This document shows positions 38,121-47,583 of a stretch of 64,000 nt of DNA, in pieces. The position numbers were made by a program, and so were the translations under genes. Numbering within the stretch: position 1 is the stretch's first letter; each line of letters begins with the position of its first letter. This DNA is from JAIBCM01 sp041395165 (GTDB lineage: Bacteria; Verrucomicrobiota; Verrucomicrobiia; JADLBR01; JAIBCM01): contig JAWLBA010000007.1 of NCBI GenBank assembly GCA_041395165.1, positions 1-64,000 on the forward strand. Reading direction: 5' to 3'. Below the pieces are notes generated by a model. It had not been told where the DNA came from. It saw nothing but the letters and a program-made list of their open reading frames with translations, and ran no database searches.

Positions 38121-38340
38121 GCTGAGGGCTGAAAGATTTTAGTCTGTGGGCGAAATGGAATAAGTATTTTTGTTAGTTCAAAAAAAGCAGATAAACAGCC
38201 TAGACCTCAGCCCGGAGTGCTACGTATAACGTAGTAAGTTGGCGGCTGTGTTACTTCATAATTTTTAACTTATAATTTAATTATTATGTGGTAAAATGCC
38301 TTGACCATTTTGCGCTTCGAGGTAAGGATGAGAGGATATT
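38121..38340 (+). other. mreB leader with possible secondary structure
   Basis: Between the RNA terminator and mreB are several pairable segments: GCTGAGG (38121-38127) with CCTCAGC (38205-38211); CTACGT/ACGTAG (38220-38234, 3-base loop); and ACAGCC (38195-38200) with GGCTGT (38244-38249). The last two nest, and the first is an alternative. An AT-rich tract follows (38262-38300) and a GAGAGGAT ribosome-binding site precedes mreB. Regulation of mreB is possible but unproven. Confidence 0.35.
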
Positions 38341-39378
38341 ATGTTAAGAAAGTTGCTTGGATTTTTTTTCCATGATATTGGGATTGATTTAGGAACAGCC
38401 AATACGCTGGTGTTTGTTAAGGATCGCGGTGTTGTGTTGCGAGAGCCTTCGGTTGTAGCTGTGCAATCTGGCACGCGTAAGGTAGTGGCAGTTGGTGATG
38501 AAGCGAAGCGCATGTTGGGCAGAACGCCGGGAAATATTACGGCAGTGCGGCCTTTGAAGGACGGGGTGATTGCGGATTTTGATATTACGGAAGCGATGTT
38601 GCGTCATTTTATTAAGAAGGTGCATCATGGTAGTAAGTTGGTGAGTCCGATGGTGGTGATTGCAATTCCTTCAGGCATTACGGAAGTTGAAAAGCGTGCG
38701 GTTCGCGAATCGGCATTGCATGCGGGTGCAAGAGAAGTTTATTTGATTGAGGAGCCGATGGCGGCTGCGTTAGGTGTCGGATTGCCGGTGCAAGAGGCAG
38801 CGGGTAATATGATTGTGGATATTGGTGGGGGAACGACGGAAATTGCGATTATTTCTTTGGGAGGCATTGTTTATTGTCGCAGTGTGCGAGTGGCAGGTGA
38901 CGAGCTAGATGAGAGTATTAGTATTTATTTAAAACGCGCTTATAATTTGATGATTGGTGAAAGAACTGCTGAAGATATTAAGATTAAAATCGGTTCGGTG
39001 CATGTGATGGATAAAGAGATGACGATGGAAGTAAAAGGGCGCGATTTGGTTGCGGGCTTGCCGAAGACGTTGACGATCACTTCTCAAGAGGTGCGGGAAG
39101 CGTTGTTGGGACCAGTGCAAACGATTTTAGAAGCGATTCGTATTACGTTGGAACGTTGTCCTCCCGAGTTATCGGCGGATTTGATTGATCGTGGTATTGT
39201 TTTGGCGGGTGGCGGTGCGTTGTTGCGAGGTATGGATCGTTTGATTTCTGAAGAAACGGCATTGCCTGTGTATGTGGCGGAGGATCCTTTGAGTGCGGTG
39301 GTGGAAGGCACAGGTAAAGTATTGCAAGAATTTAAATTTTTAAAGAAAGTGGCTTCTTACGAAGGAAAAGCCAGTTAA
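38341..39378 (+). CDS. mreB: Rod shape-determining protein MreB
   Basis: MreB is the bacterial actin that guides lateral wall synthesis. The 345-residue length is typical. Motifs are the phosphate-1 loop IGIDLGTANTLVFV, EEPMAAALGVGLP, the phosphate-2 motif IVDIGGGTTEIAII, and LAGGGALLRGMD. It heads an uninterrupted elongasome operon: mreB, mreC, mreD, the PBP2 gene and rodA. The start ATG has a GAGAGGAT ribosome-binding site 5 bp upstream. Confidence 0.97.
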   Translation: MLRKLLGFFFHDIGIDLGTANTLVFVKDRGVVLREPSVVAVQSGTRKVVAVGDEAKRMLGRTPGNITAVRPLKDGVIADFDITEAMLRHFIKKVHHGSKLVSPMVVIAIPSGITEVEKRAVRESALHAGAREVYLIEEPMAAALGVGLPVQEAAGNMIVDIGGGTTEIAIISLGGIVYCRSVRVAGDELDESISIYLKRAYNLMIGERTAEDIKIKIGSVHVMDKEMTMEVKGRDLVAGLPKTLTITSQEVREALLGPVQTILEAIRITLERCPPELSADLIDRGIVLAGGGALLRGMDRLISEETALPVYVAEDPLSAVVEGTGKVLQEFKFLKKVASYEGKAS

Positions 39379-39480
39379 TAAAGCGGTGAGGCGAGAGAAT
39401 AAAAAATATATTTTTACTCTAAAATTGGCTGAATGGCTGCGGAAGACAGCGCGTTTTTAATGGGAAGGCGTTGTGTGATC

Positions 39481-40299
39481 ATGAAAAAAGTTTATTGGTT
39501 AATTTTGATCATTATTCTTTCCATTATTAGTGCTCTTTTTTTGATTCCTAAAGATGTGGCACAGGATTGGAAGCTGAAGGTTTTGGAGATCACATCTCCT
39601 TTTTTTAAGGGTATTGCGAGAGTGAAGTGGCAGGTGACGGTGTTGGGGAATGATTTGAAGTCGATTAATCAAATTAAAAAAGAAAATTTAGAGTTGTTAG
39701 CAATTAATGCGCAGTTGCGTGCGGAGAATGAGACGTTTCGCAATTTGGAAAAAGAAAATCAGGAATTGAAAAAAGCGTTGCGATTTCAACAAACCAGCTC
39801 TTTTCAATTGTTGATTGCGCGGGTGATTGCGCGGGAGCCTTCGACGTGGTGGCAATATATTACCATTGATCGTGGGGAGGAAGATGGTTTGCAAGTGGAT
39901 CAAGCAGTGGTTTCGCCACAAGGATTAATTGGAAAAGTGTCGGCGGTGACACCGGGAACGGCTAAGGTGGTTTTATTGGGTGATGAAAATTGTCGTGTTT
40001 CAGCGACTTTGGAGGGTAGTAATGAGCAAGGGATTGTAGTGGGTCAGTTAACGGAAGTGGGAGGTGTGCAATGTCGGATGACATTTATTTCTCGAACCGC
40101 TGCGATTGATATTGGCCAGAAAGTTTATACGTCGGGGTTGGGTGGAGTTTTTCCGCAGGGATTGTTGGTGGGTGAGGTTGCGGAATTGGTTTCGGCGAAT
40201 GAGAGTGGTGGGTTTGGATTGTATCGTGAAGTGTTAATTATGCCTTCGGCTGAATTATCAAATTTAGGTGATGTTTTTGTGGTGATTCGGAAAAAATAG
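39481..40299 (+). CDS. mreC: Rod shape-determining protein MreC
   Basis: The start is placed at MKKVYWLILII (39481), which puts one transmembrane helix at the N-terminus (residues 4-22) as in the family; an upstream in-frame start at 39433 would add 16 residues. A coiled coil follows (about 60-105, heptads around LRAENETFRNLEKENQELKKAL), then the double beta-barrel (STWWQYITIDRGEEDGL, VVSPQGLIGKV, LGDENCRVSA, TSGLGGVFPQGLLVGEV). MreC links MreB to PBP2 and RodA in the periplasm. mreD starts 3 bp after its stop. Confidence 0.95.
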   Translation: MKKVYWLILIIILSIISALFLIPKDVAQDWKLKVLEITSPFFKGIARVKWQVTVLGNDLKSINQIKKENLELLAINAQLRAENETFRNLEKENQELKKALRFQQTSSFQLLIARVIAREPSTWWQYITIDRGEEDGLQVDQAVVSPQGLIGKVSAVTPGTAKVVLLGDENCRVSATLEGSNEQGIVVGQLTEVGGVQCRMTFISRTAAIDIGQKVYTSGLGGVFPQGLLVGEVAELVSANESGGFGLYREVLIMPSAELSNLGDVFVVIRKK

Positions 40300-40302
40300 A
40301 TT

Positions 40303-40827
40303 ATGGCACTGACGCTTTTAAGTTTGGTGGGTGTGATTGTTTTGGCAATCCAGAAATGTTTTCAGGCGCCGGCTTGGATGCAAGGCGCTAATTGGGTTTT
40401 TGTTCCCTTATTAGTGATCTATGGGACATTATTTTTGTTGCCTTACCAAGCTTGGATTTTGGCATTAGTCTTAGGAGTGTTAACAGATTTTCTATCCGAA
40501 GCGCGATTGGGAAGTAATGCGGTGTGTTTATTGATTCTATCGGGGTTACTACAGACTCAATATTTGGAGCGTTGGCGTAAAAAAATTTATGCGCAAGTTT
40601 TTTTGGCTTTAGTGGGGACGATGTTTTTTTTAATTGTGGATTATCTTTCGTTTTCATTGCAGCGTGGCCATTTTTTTTATAGTGACGGTATTTTATTTAA
40701 GATGACGGTGGCTTCTTTGTTGAATGCTTTTATGGCGCCATTTGTTTTTGGTGGATTAAATTGGGGTTTGAAAAGATTGGGTGCGAAATTGCCTTTGGAT
40801 TCTATCTATGAGGAGGAAGGGGTATGA
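40303..40827 (+). CDS. mreD: Rod shape-determining protein MreD
   Basis: A 174-residue membrane protein with about five hydrophobic helices and the MreD-like layout (PYQAWILALVLGVLTDFLSEARLG, where the acidic residue before the third helix is typical). Sequence in this family is weakly conserved, so its identity rests largely on position between mreC and the PBP2 gene. Its stop overlaps the next start (ATGA). Confidence 0.88.
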   Translation: MALTLLSLVGVIVLAIQKCFQAPAWMQGANWVFVPLLVIYGTLFLLPYQAWILALVLGVLTDFLSEARLGSNAVCLLILSGLLQTQYLERWRKKIYAQVFLALVGTMFFLIVDYLSFSLQRGHFFYSDGILFKMTVASLLNAFMAPFVFGGLNWGLKRLGAKLPLDSIYEEEGV

Positions 40828-42812
40828 TTTTAGATGCAGTAGGGCGTCACTCGGCACGAGTCAAAATTTTAGGATTGATGATTTTGCTTTGTCTGGGGAT
40901 TTTAGTGATGAAGCTTTATCAATTGCAAGTGGGTGAAGGGCAAGCTTCTGTAGAGCGAGCGCGGCAGCAAAGTGTGCGAACCATTTTGCTTTCTCCTGCA
41001 CGTGGGCTTGTGGCGGATCGATGGGGCGTGCCCTTGGCGGAGTTGCGGCCCAGTGTGGATATTGATTTGTATTTGCTTGAGATTAAAAGTTATTATCGAA
41101 AAAAATATCGTCATTTACCTTACATCAAAGTACAAGTGCGTCGCGGGGGGGTCAATAAGGCAGAGGATGAAGTGGATATTGTTAAGGTGGTCGAAGATAG
41201 TATTGCTCCATTGCGAGCGATTTTGGGAGACAAGTTGAATTATGATCCTGAGGCGTTGCGTTTGCATCAACGTATTCGGGAGAATGTGCCCTTTCAGTTG
41301 AAGAGCGATTTGTCCTTTGAAGAGTTATCAAAAATTGTGGAACGCAATCCAGTTGTGCCTGGGGTTAATATTGCGCCGCGTCCAGTACGCCGTTACGCGT
41401 ATGGAGCAACGGGATGCCATTTATTGGGTTATGTGGGGAAGCCTCAAGAGGCCAAGCTTTTGGTTCGTGAAGGCAGAAAAATGGAGGTGGAAACGATTGG
41501 TAAAGCGGGTGTGGAATTTGCTTTGGATGATTATTTGCAGGGTGATCCGGGTTATCGAAATATTGAGGTGGATAGCTTGGGCAGTGTGCAACGAATTTTG
41601 GATCAGCAGCAGCCGACTTTGGGAAGCACAGTGTATTTGACGATTGATTTGCGTGTGCAACAAATTGTGGAGAAGGCGATGGCAGGTGTGGGGCGTGGCG
41701 CGTGTGTGGTGATGGATGTGCATAATGGTGATATTTTAGCGATGGTGTCGGTGCCTAATTATGATCCCAACACGATTGTGACGAAAGCAGGTTGGCAGGA
41801 TGTGGCGTTAAATGAGGCGAAGCCTTTAATGAATCGGGCTTTGTCAGCTTATGCGCCAGGTTCCATTTTTAAACCGATTGTGGCTTTAGCTGCTCTGAAA
41901 TACGACACCGTGACACCTTCTTTTACTACGACGTGTTACGGTGGAATGCAAGTGGGGGATCGTTATCGGAAATGTTGGAGTTTTGATAAGGGAGGTTGTG
42001 GAACGTTATCCATGTTAGGGGCGATTCGGCGTTCGTGTAATGTTTACTTTTATACGGTGGGGATTCGAACTGGAATTGAAAAAGTGCATGATATTGCGGA
42101 TCGGTTAGGGTTAGGGAAAAAATCGGGATTGCCCTTGCGAGGTGAAGATCCGGGAACGATTCCTTCGTTGGATTGGATGAAGCGAACTTATCCAAAAGAT
42201 CGTTGGAGCAATGGGCACATGGCGAATATGGCGATTGGGCAAGGTTTTGTGCGTGTGTCTCCTTTGCAGATGGCGTGTGTGGCATCGGCTATTGCAAACG
42301 GAGGGACGGCTTATTATCCTCGCTTGATTGCCAAGGTAATGAATGCTTCGGGTGAGGTGGTGCGAGAAGATCCTATTCGAGTGAAAGGGCAGTTAGATAT
42401 GCCAGCGGAAAAAATAGAAATTGTTCGGCAAGGCATGAGAGCTGTGGTGAATGAGGGGGGCGGAACGGGCTCGCGAGCGGCGGTGGAAAATTATGTGATT
42501 GCTGGAAAAACCGGTACGGCACAATTTCCTACTCGTATTCATGGTCGTCAAGTCAAGGATCAACGCACATGGTTTATGGCATTTGGCCCTTATGACGAGC
42601 CGCGTTATGCAATTTGTTTGATGGTAGAGGAGGCGCTTCGGGGAGCGACGTGTGCGCCTATTGTTGGAGAAATTTATCGAGAAATTTTTGCGTTAGAGAG
42701 TTCGATGCAAGGTTATCAATTAACTTATTTAAAACCGTATCATGGTCATTTTGAAGGAGTGCAAGAAGTCACTCCGGAACAAGATCAAAATCCTGTACCA
42801 CCACCGGAGTAA
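40824..42812 (+). CDS. mrdA: Penicillin-binding protein 2 (elongasome transpeptidase)
   Basis: A 662-residue class B PBP. One transmembrane helix (residues about 13-32) is followed by the dimerisation/pedestal domain (RGLVADRWGVPLAELRPSV) and the transpeptidase. The active-site serine is in PGSIFKPIV (residue about 347), the second motif is SCN (about 404) and the third is KTGT (about 561). It cross-links peptidoglycan during elongation together with RodA, which follows after 4 bp. A C-terminal tail (EVTPEQDQNPVPPPE) is Pro/Glu-rich. It carries no break. Confidence 0.95.
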   Translation: MILDAVGRHSARVKILGLMILLCLGILVMKLYQLQVGEGQASVERARQQSVRTILLSPARGLVADRWGVPLAELRPSVDIDLYLLEIKSYYRKKYRHLPYIKVQVRRGGVNKAEDEVDIVKVVEDSIAPLRAILGDKLNYDPEALRLHQRIRENVPFQLKSDLSFEELSKIVERNPVVPGVNIAPRPVRRYAYGATGCHLLGYVGKPQEAKLLVREGRKMEVETIGKAGVEFALDDYLQGDPGYRNIEVDSLGSVQRILDQQQPTLGSTVYLTIDLRVQQIVEKAMAGVGRGACVVMDVHNGDILAMVSVPNYDPNTIVTKAGWQDVALNEAKPLMNRALSAYAPGSIFKPIVALAALKYDTVTPSFTTTCYGGMQVGDRYRKCWSFDKGGCGTLSMLGAIRRSCNVYFYTVGIRTGIEKVHDIADRLGLGKKSGLPLRGEDPGTIPSLDWMKRTYPKDRWSNGHMANMAIGQGFVRVSPLQMACVASAIANGGTAYYPRLIAKVMNASGEVVREDPIRVKGQLDMPAEKIEIVRQGMRAVVNEGGGTGSRAAVENYVIAGKTGTAQFPTRIHGRQVKDQRTWFMAFGPYDEPRYAICLMVEEALRGATCAPIVGEIYREIFALESSMQGYQLTYLKPYHGHFEGVQEVTPEQDQNPVPPPE

Positions 42813-42816
42813 TGTT

Positions 42817-43932
42817 ATGAAACGATTAACTTTACGCCAAAAATTGGAAAATTTAGATTGGGTGTTACTTTTTGTTGTTGTGTTATGTGCTTTGGCTGGG
42901 ATTGCTTGTATTTATAGTGCAACGTGGATTAGCGAGAGACCGGAATTGCGCGTTGCCTATCAGCGTCAAGCATTTTGGGCTGCGATTGGGTTGGTGGCGT
43001 GTTTCATTGTTTCGTTAATCGATTACCAATTATTTTTAAGATGGGTATGGATATTTTTTGGTGGCGCCATTGTTGTGTTGCTTTTGGTTTTATTGGTAGG
43101 TCGCGAAGTTCATGGTGCGAAAAGTTGGTTGGCAATTGGTTCTTTGAGTGTGCAACCGGCTGAGTTTACCAAAGTTTGTTTTATTATTTTTTTAGCGTGG
43201 TTTTTAACGAAGCAAGGTAAGAATGTGCGATCTTTGAGCACTTTTTTGATGAGTTGTGGTGTGATGGGTGTGTTTATGATTTTGATTTTGAAGCAACCTG
43301 ATTTGGGTTCTGCTGCGGTTTTTATTCCGATTGCTTTTGCCATGATGTTTGTGGGGGGGGTAGCAAAACGATGGTTGGCATTGGGTGGAGTGTTAGGGGT
43401 GGTAGGCGGAGTTTTAGCTTTTTTCTTTAAATTAAAGCCTTATCAAAAAGCGCGTCTGGCAACTTTTTTAAATCCAAGTTTGGATGTAAGTGGGGCGGGT
43501 TATCATTTGAATCAAAGCAAGATTGCGATTGGTTCGGGTGGATTGAGTGGAAAAGGATTTATGGAAGGGACGCAGAATATGTTAGGGTTTTTGCCGCGCG
43601 ATGTGTCATTTAGTGATTTTATTTTTTCTGTGATTGGAGAGGAATTTGGATTTATTGGTGGAGTTGCTTTGCTTTTGGCGTTTGCTTTTATTTTGTTTAG
43701 TGCGTTACGTATTTCCATGCGATCCCGGGACTTGGAAGGATCGCTTGTCGCGACGGGGGTGGTTATGCTATTTTTTGCACATATTTTTGAAAATATTGGC
43801 ATGACCATTGGCGTAACACCGATTACGGGAATTCCGCTGCCATTTATTAGTTATGGCGGTTCTTTTGTGTTGAGTTGTTTTATTGCGATTGGTTTATTGC
43901 AAAGTGTGCATATTCATCGAAGAGTTTATTAA
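42817..43932 (+). CDS. rodA: Peptidoglycan glycosyltransferase RodA (SEDS family)
   Basis: The start is the ATG at 42817 (MKRLTLRQKLENLDW), which follows the PBP2 stop; a longer frame would overlap it heavily. The 371-residue protein has ten hydrophobic helices. Family motifs are YSATWISE, VHGAKSWLAIGSLSVQPAEFTK, LKQPDLGSAAVFIPI, and near the end GMTIGVTPITGIPLPFISYGGS. The catalytic aspartate region GYHLNQSKIAIGSGGLSGKGF is intact. RodA polymerises glycan strands with PBP2. Confidence 0.96.
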   Translation: MKRLTLRQKLENLDWVLLFVVVLCALAGIACIYSATWISERPELRVAYQRQAFWAAIGLVACFIVSLIDYQLFLRWVWIFFGGAIVVLLLVLLVGREVHGAKSWLAIGSLSVQPAEFTKVCFIIFLAWFLTKQGKNVRSLSTFLMSCGVMGVFMILILKQPDLGSAAVFIPIAFAMMFVGGVAKRWLALGGVLGVVGGVLAFFFKLKPYQKARLATFLNPSLDVSGAGYHLNQSKIAIGSGGLSGKGFMEGTQNMLGFLPRDVSFSDFIFSVIGEEFGFIGGVALLLAFAFILFSALRISMRSRDLEGSLVATGVVMLFFAHIFENIGMTIGVTPITGIPLPFISYGGSFVLSCFIAIGLLQSVHIHRRVY

Positions 43933-43962
43933 AGAATAAGAATTTTATAAAGGATAAGAATT

Positions 43963-45525
43963 ATGATTTTGGAAAAGATTAAAGGAGTTTTGGGATTGGC
44001 CCCCAAAAAACCTATTGTGGAAATGCTGATTAGTGTAGAAAAAATCGAAAAGCGCGTGGCACTTTTAGAAAATGGACGTTTGGAAGAGTTCCACATTGAG
44101 CGGCGACGCGATATGACTTTACCTGGAAGTATTTTCAAAGGGCGGGTGAAAAATATCGAACCGGGTTTGAAGGCGATGTTTGTTGATATTGGCGCTGAAA
44201 AAAATGCATTTTTGCATTATTGGGATGCGATGCCTGCAGCTTTGGATGAAGTGGAAACGGTAGATCGTGGACGTAAAAAGAGTGCGCGTAAACGGATTCA
44301 GGTTTCTGATATTCCTAAACTTTATCCTGAGGGGTCTGAGGTAATTGTTCAGGTGACGAAGGGGCCAATAGGAACGAAGGGGGCTCGGCTCACGACGAAT
44401 ATTAGTATTCCTGGAAGGTTTTTGGTGTTAACGCCTTTTTCGGATCAGTTTGGGATTTCTCGAAAAATTGAAGCATCGCAAGAACGTGCGCGTTTGAGAA
44501 AAATTTTGTCTCAACTGGAGGTGCCGGATGGTATTGGTGTGATTATTCGCACGGTGGGCGAGGGACAGAAAGCGCGATTTTTTGTGAGGGATTTGGCTAT
44601 TTTGTTGGAGAAATGGCGTGAGATCGAAGTCGGATTAGAAAAAAAATCGGCTCCAGCAGTTTTATTGCAAGAGTCGGATGTAGTAGAGCGAGCGGTGCGC
44701 GATTTTTTAACGGACGATGTGGATCGGATTATCGTGGATCAGGATGAGGCTTATGAAAGAGTGCGTAAGACAGTGGAGCAGATTTCGCGGCGTTCACTTA
44801 AAAAAGTGAAGTTGTATCAAGAAATTGTGCCTCTTTTTGAAAAATTTGGTATTGAGCGGCAGTTGGAAAATTCTTTTCAAAGAAAAGTGATGTTAAAAAG
44901 CGGTGCTTCGATTGTGGTTGATGAAACGGAAGCTTTAGTGGCGATTGATGTGAATACGGCGAACCATAGTGGACGGCGCTAAAGAGAATACGATTTTAGC
45001 AACGAATTTAGAGGCAGCAGATGAAATTGCACGCCAAATTCGGTTGCGCAATATGGGTGGTTTGTTGATTTTGATTTTATTGATATGAAATCGCGTCGGG
45101 ATCATGGCGGTTTATCAGCGTTTGCGACAAGCTCTAGCACGAGATAAGGCAAAAACGCATGTGTTGCCGATTTCGCCTTTGGGTTTGATTGAGATGACGC
45201 GACAACGCACGGAAGAGCGGCAGCAGTCGCATTATCAGGACTGTCCACAGTGTGGGGGACGCGGTGTGATTAAAACGGCCGAGACAATGAGTGTGGAGGT
45301 GCAGCGAGGTATTTCGCGTATTATGCGACAGCATCCTGATGTTCATGAGTTACGCGCGTGTTTGTGAATCCGGTTTTATTGGATCGATTGCGTAAAGAGG
45401 ATGAAGAAGCGTTGGTGGAATTAGAGCGACGTTTTGGAGGAAGATTGGCGTTTCGTGCGGATCCCAAGTTGAACGCGGAGGGGTTTGTTATTGTTAATGC
45501 TTTGACTGAAGAGGAGTTGAAGTAA
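43963..45525 (+). pseudogene. rng: Ribonuclease E/G, intact core with a broken 3' third
   Basis: The N-terminal 336 residues read cleanly: EKRVALLENGRLEEFHIERR-type start (RVALLENGRLEEF), the S1 domain (GSIFKGRVKNIEPGLKAMFVDIG), KGPIGTKGARLT, and the first catalytic element VDETEALVAIDVNT. A stop then occurs at 44982. The rest is found in shifted frames: ENTILATNLEAADEIARQIR, ILDFIDM split by a missing base, QRLRQALARDKAKTHVLPIS, the zinc-link CPQCGGRG, and a C-terminus ending TEEELK at 45525. About four shifts are needed, several fitting loss of one GC or GT unit. The enzyme processes rRNA and mRNA. Confidence 0.82.
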
Positions 45526-45595
45526 TTGTGTTGTTAATAATTTTCGATTCACAAGTGGATGGTTTTCAGTCAATCTACTGAATCTTTCTGATTTT

Positions 45596-45664
45596 CGGGC
45601 CGTGGCGCTTGGTGCAGCGTCTTTGGGGTGGAAGAGGTCCCGGGTTCAAATCCCGGCGGCCCGA
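45596..45664 (+). tRNA. tRNA-Pro-like gene with short anticodon arm
   Basis: Acceptor CGGGCCG pairs with CGGCCCG (discriminator A). The T arm is CCGGG-TTCAAAT-CCCGG. The D arm (CGC/GCG) with TTGGTGCA and the TTTGGGG anticodon region resemble tRNA-Pro(TGG). Only 20 bases separate the D stem from the T stem instead of about 23, and a normal 5-bp anticodon stem cannot be formed. Either it is damaged or a few bases are missing. Confidence 0.65.
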
Positions 45665-45748
45665 TTTAAAGGTTATTAGAAATTGGCGAGAAACTGCTTT
45701 TAAGACTTGGAAATCGAAGAAAAAGGTTTTAGTTTTTAGTTCATTGTT

Positions 45749-46870
45749 TTGAATTCGCCAAATCCCCAACAAAAAAAAATATGGTACTACGCTCTGAGTG
45801 GGCTCAGTATCGCGGTTTTAGGTTTATTAGTTTACGGCTTTGGTTATCTTTTTGTTAAGGCAGCGCTTTTTTTAAAATCGATTTTATTGCCTTTAGCCAT
45901 TGCGGCAGTGATTGCTTATTTAATGGAACCGGCGGTTTGTCAGATGGAAAAATGGAGAATCAAGCGACCGTGGGCTGTGTTGATTTTATTTGGAATAGGG
46001 ATTTTAGTTTTAGTAGGTTTGGGATTGTGGGTGGTTCCATTGATGATTAATGAGATTAATAGTTTAATCGAAAATTTTGATACGTATTGGGATAAGTTGG
46101 TAGAAACTGTAACAAGTTGGGGACAGCGGATTGGCGCGCAGTTTCAAATGCATCCGCAGTGGGGCGATCAAATTAAAAAGTGGGGATCGACTTATGGTGT
46201 GCAAAGTCTTTCAACGATGGGAAAATGGTTGTTAAAGGGGGCGCAACAAATTTCTACGGTAGTTGCGATGTCGATTGGTTTAGCGATGGTACCACTTTTT
46301 GTTTTTTATTTTTTACAGGAAAGACCCAAAATTGAAGCGAACTGGAAGTGTTATGTGCCATTGCGTCGGACTTGGTTTAAGGAAGAGGTTACGCATCTTT
46401 TGGAAAAGATTAATGAATATCTTATTGTTTTTTTTCGGGGTCAAGTTGTGGTGGCAGCTTGCATTGGTTTGTTGAATAGCGTTGGCCTTGTGTTGATTGG
46501 GTTAGATTTTGGTTTATTGATTGGAATGATAAGTGGGGTGTTGAGCATTATTCCTTATTTAGGAATTATTTTAAGTATTACTCCGGCTTTGACGATTGCT
46601 TATTTGCAGTCGCAGGGATTCGTGTTGCCTGGGTTGGTGGTGGTGGTGTTTGTGGTGACGCAAATGATCGAAGGTTTTTTTATTACGCCCAAGATTATGG
46701 GAGATCGCGTGGGTTTGCATCCATTGACGGTTATTATTGCGATTTTGTTTTGGAGTCAGGTTTTGGGCGGTATTATGGGCGCTTTGTTGGCAATTCCGTT
46801 GACGGCAACGCTGCGTGTTTTGTTTGTTCGTTATATTTTAAATCCTGATCGAGCGGAGATGAAAGCATGA
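45749..46870 (+). CDS. AI-2E family transporter (PerM-like membrane protein)
   Basis: A 373-residue membrane protein with about eight helices and the family pattern: ILLPLAIAAVIAYLMEPAVCQMEK, then a periplasmic part (LIENFDTYWDKLVETVTSW), then GQVVVAACIGLLNSVGL and IGMISGVLSIIPYLGIILSITPAL, and MIEGFFITPKIMGDRVGLHPL near the end. The name comes from the autoinducer-2 exporter TqsA, but substrates vary and none can be read here. The start used is a TTG at 45749 after an AT-rich gap; no ATG lies near. The stop overlaps the rlpA start (ATGA). Confidence 0.85.
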   Translation: MNSPNPQQKKIWYYALSGLSIAVLGLLVYGFGYLFVKAALFLKSILLPLAIAAVIAYLMEPAVCQMEKWRIKRPWAVLILFGIGILVLVGLGLWVVPLMINEINSLIENFDTYWDKLVETVTSWGQRIGAQFQMHPQWGDQIKKWGSTYGVQSLSTMGKWLLKGAQQISTVVAMSIGLAMVPLFVFYFLQERPKIEANWKCYVPLRRTWFKEEVTHLLEKINEYLIVFFRGQVVVAACIGLLNSVGLVLIGLDFGLLIGMISGVLSIIPYLGIILSITPALTIAYLQSQGFVLPGLVVVVFVVTQMIEGFFITPKIMGDRVGLHPLTVIIAILFWSQVLGGIMGALLAIPLTATLRVLFVRYILNPDRAEMKA

Positions 46871-47556
46871 AATGGTTTAACGGTTTTATCATGAGTTTTT
46901 GTCTTTTGGCACTTGCTGCTTGTGTGAATACTCATATGGGAGGGGGAAAGACGGAAGGGCGTTTGAATGCGTCTTGGTATGGAGAGCAATTTCATGGACG
47001 ACAAACGGCTTCGGGCGAGGTTTATAATATGTATGACAAAACGGCTGCGCATCGTTCTTTGCCGTTTGGAACTTTCCTACGGGTAAGAAATTTGGCTAAT
47101 CAAAAGGTGACAACGGTAAAGGTGAATGATCGTGGGCCTTTTGTTCGAGGTCGAGATTTGGATCTTTCTTATGGTGCGGCTAAGGATTTGGATATGATAT
47201 CGCAAGGAGTAGCGGAAGTTTACGTTGAAAATTTAGGTCGTGCAGGGGGTTATCAAAAGACGGTACAAGTAGCAGTACCTGTAGCTCAGGCTGAGTCGAT
47301 TCCTCGAGCGGAGCCAGTGGCTCAATCGTTGCCTGTTACGATTCAGGTAGGTTCTTTTCGAGAAAAGGAAAATGCGGAACATGTTAAAGAAGGGTTGGCT
47401 TTGAATTATTCTTCTGTTTTTATCGAAGAGGCGAAAGATCAGGGAATTTATCGTGTTCGAGTGGGCCATTTTGCAAGTCGTGAAGAAGCAGATCCTACAG
47501 CTCAACAATTGGCTCAAGAAGGTTATTCAGCTTGGATCGTGGCGGATTCTCAGTGA
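46867..47556 (+). CDS. rlpA: RlpA-like septal lipoprotein with SPOR domain
   Basis: A 229-residue protein. The lipoprotein signal has lipobox LALAAC (Cys about 18). The RlpA double-psi beta-barrel follows (NASWYGEQFHGRQTASGE, TAAHRSLPFGTFLRVRN, VNDRGPFVRGRDLDLSYGAAKDL), with the catalytic-type Asp and His residues kept. The C-terminal about 75 residues form a SPOR domain (VTIQVGSFREKENAEHV, YRVRVGHFASREEA) that binds denuded glycan at division sites. It is coupled to the transporter gene by 4-bp overlap. Confidence 0.93.
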   Translation: MKWFNGFIMSFCLLALAACVNTHMGGGKTEGRLNASWYGEQFHGRQTASGEVYNMYDKTAAHRSLPFGTFLRVRNLANQKVTTVKVNDRGPFVRGRDLDLSYGAAKDLDMISQGVAEVYVENLGRAGGYQKTVQVAVPVAQAESIPRAEPVAQSLPVTIQVGSFREKENAEHVKEGLALNYSSVFIEEAKDQGIYRVRVGHFASREEADPTAQQLAQEGYSAWIVADSQ

Positions 47557-47583
47557 ATGTTTTTAGAGAATAAAATTTCTGAT

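Noticed and set aside
37854..38132. A 92-codon reading frame upstream of mreB
   Set aside because: It runs straight through a strong intrinsic terminator, has no family likeness and overlaps several hairpins; a non-coding transcript explains the region better.
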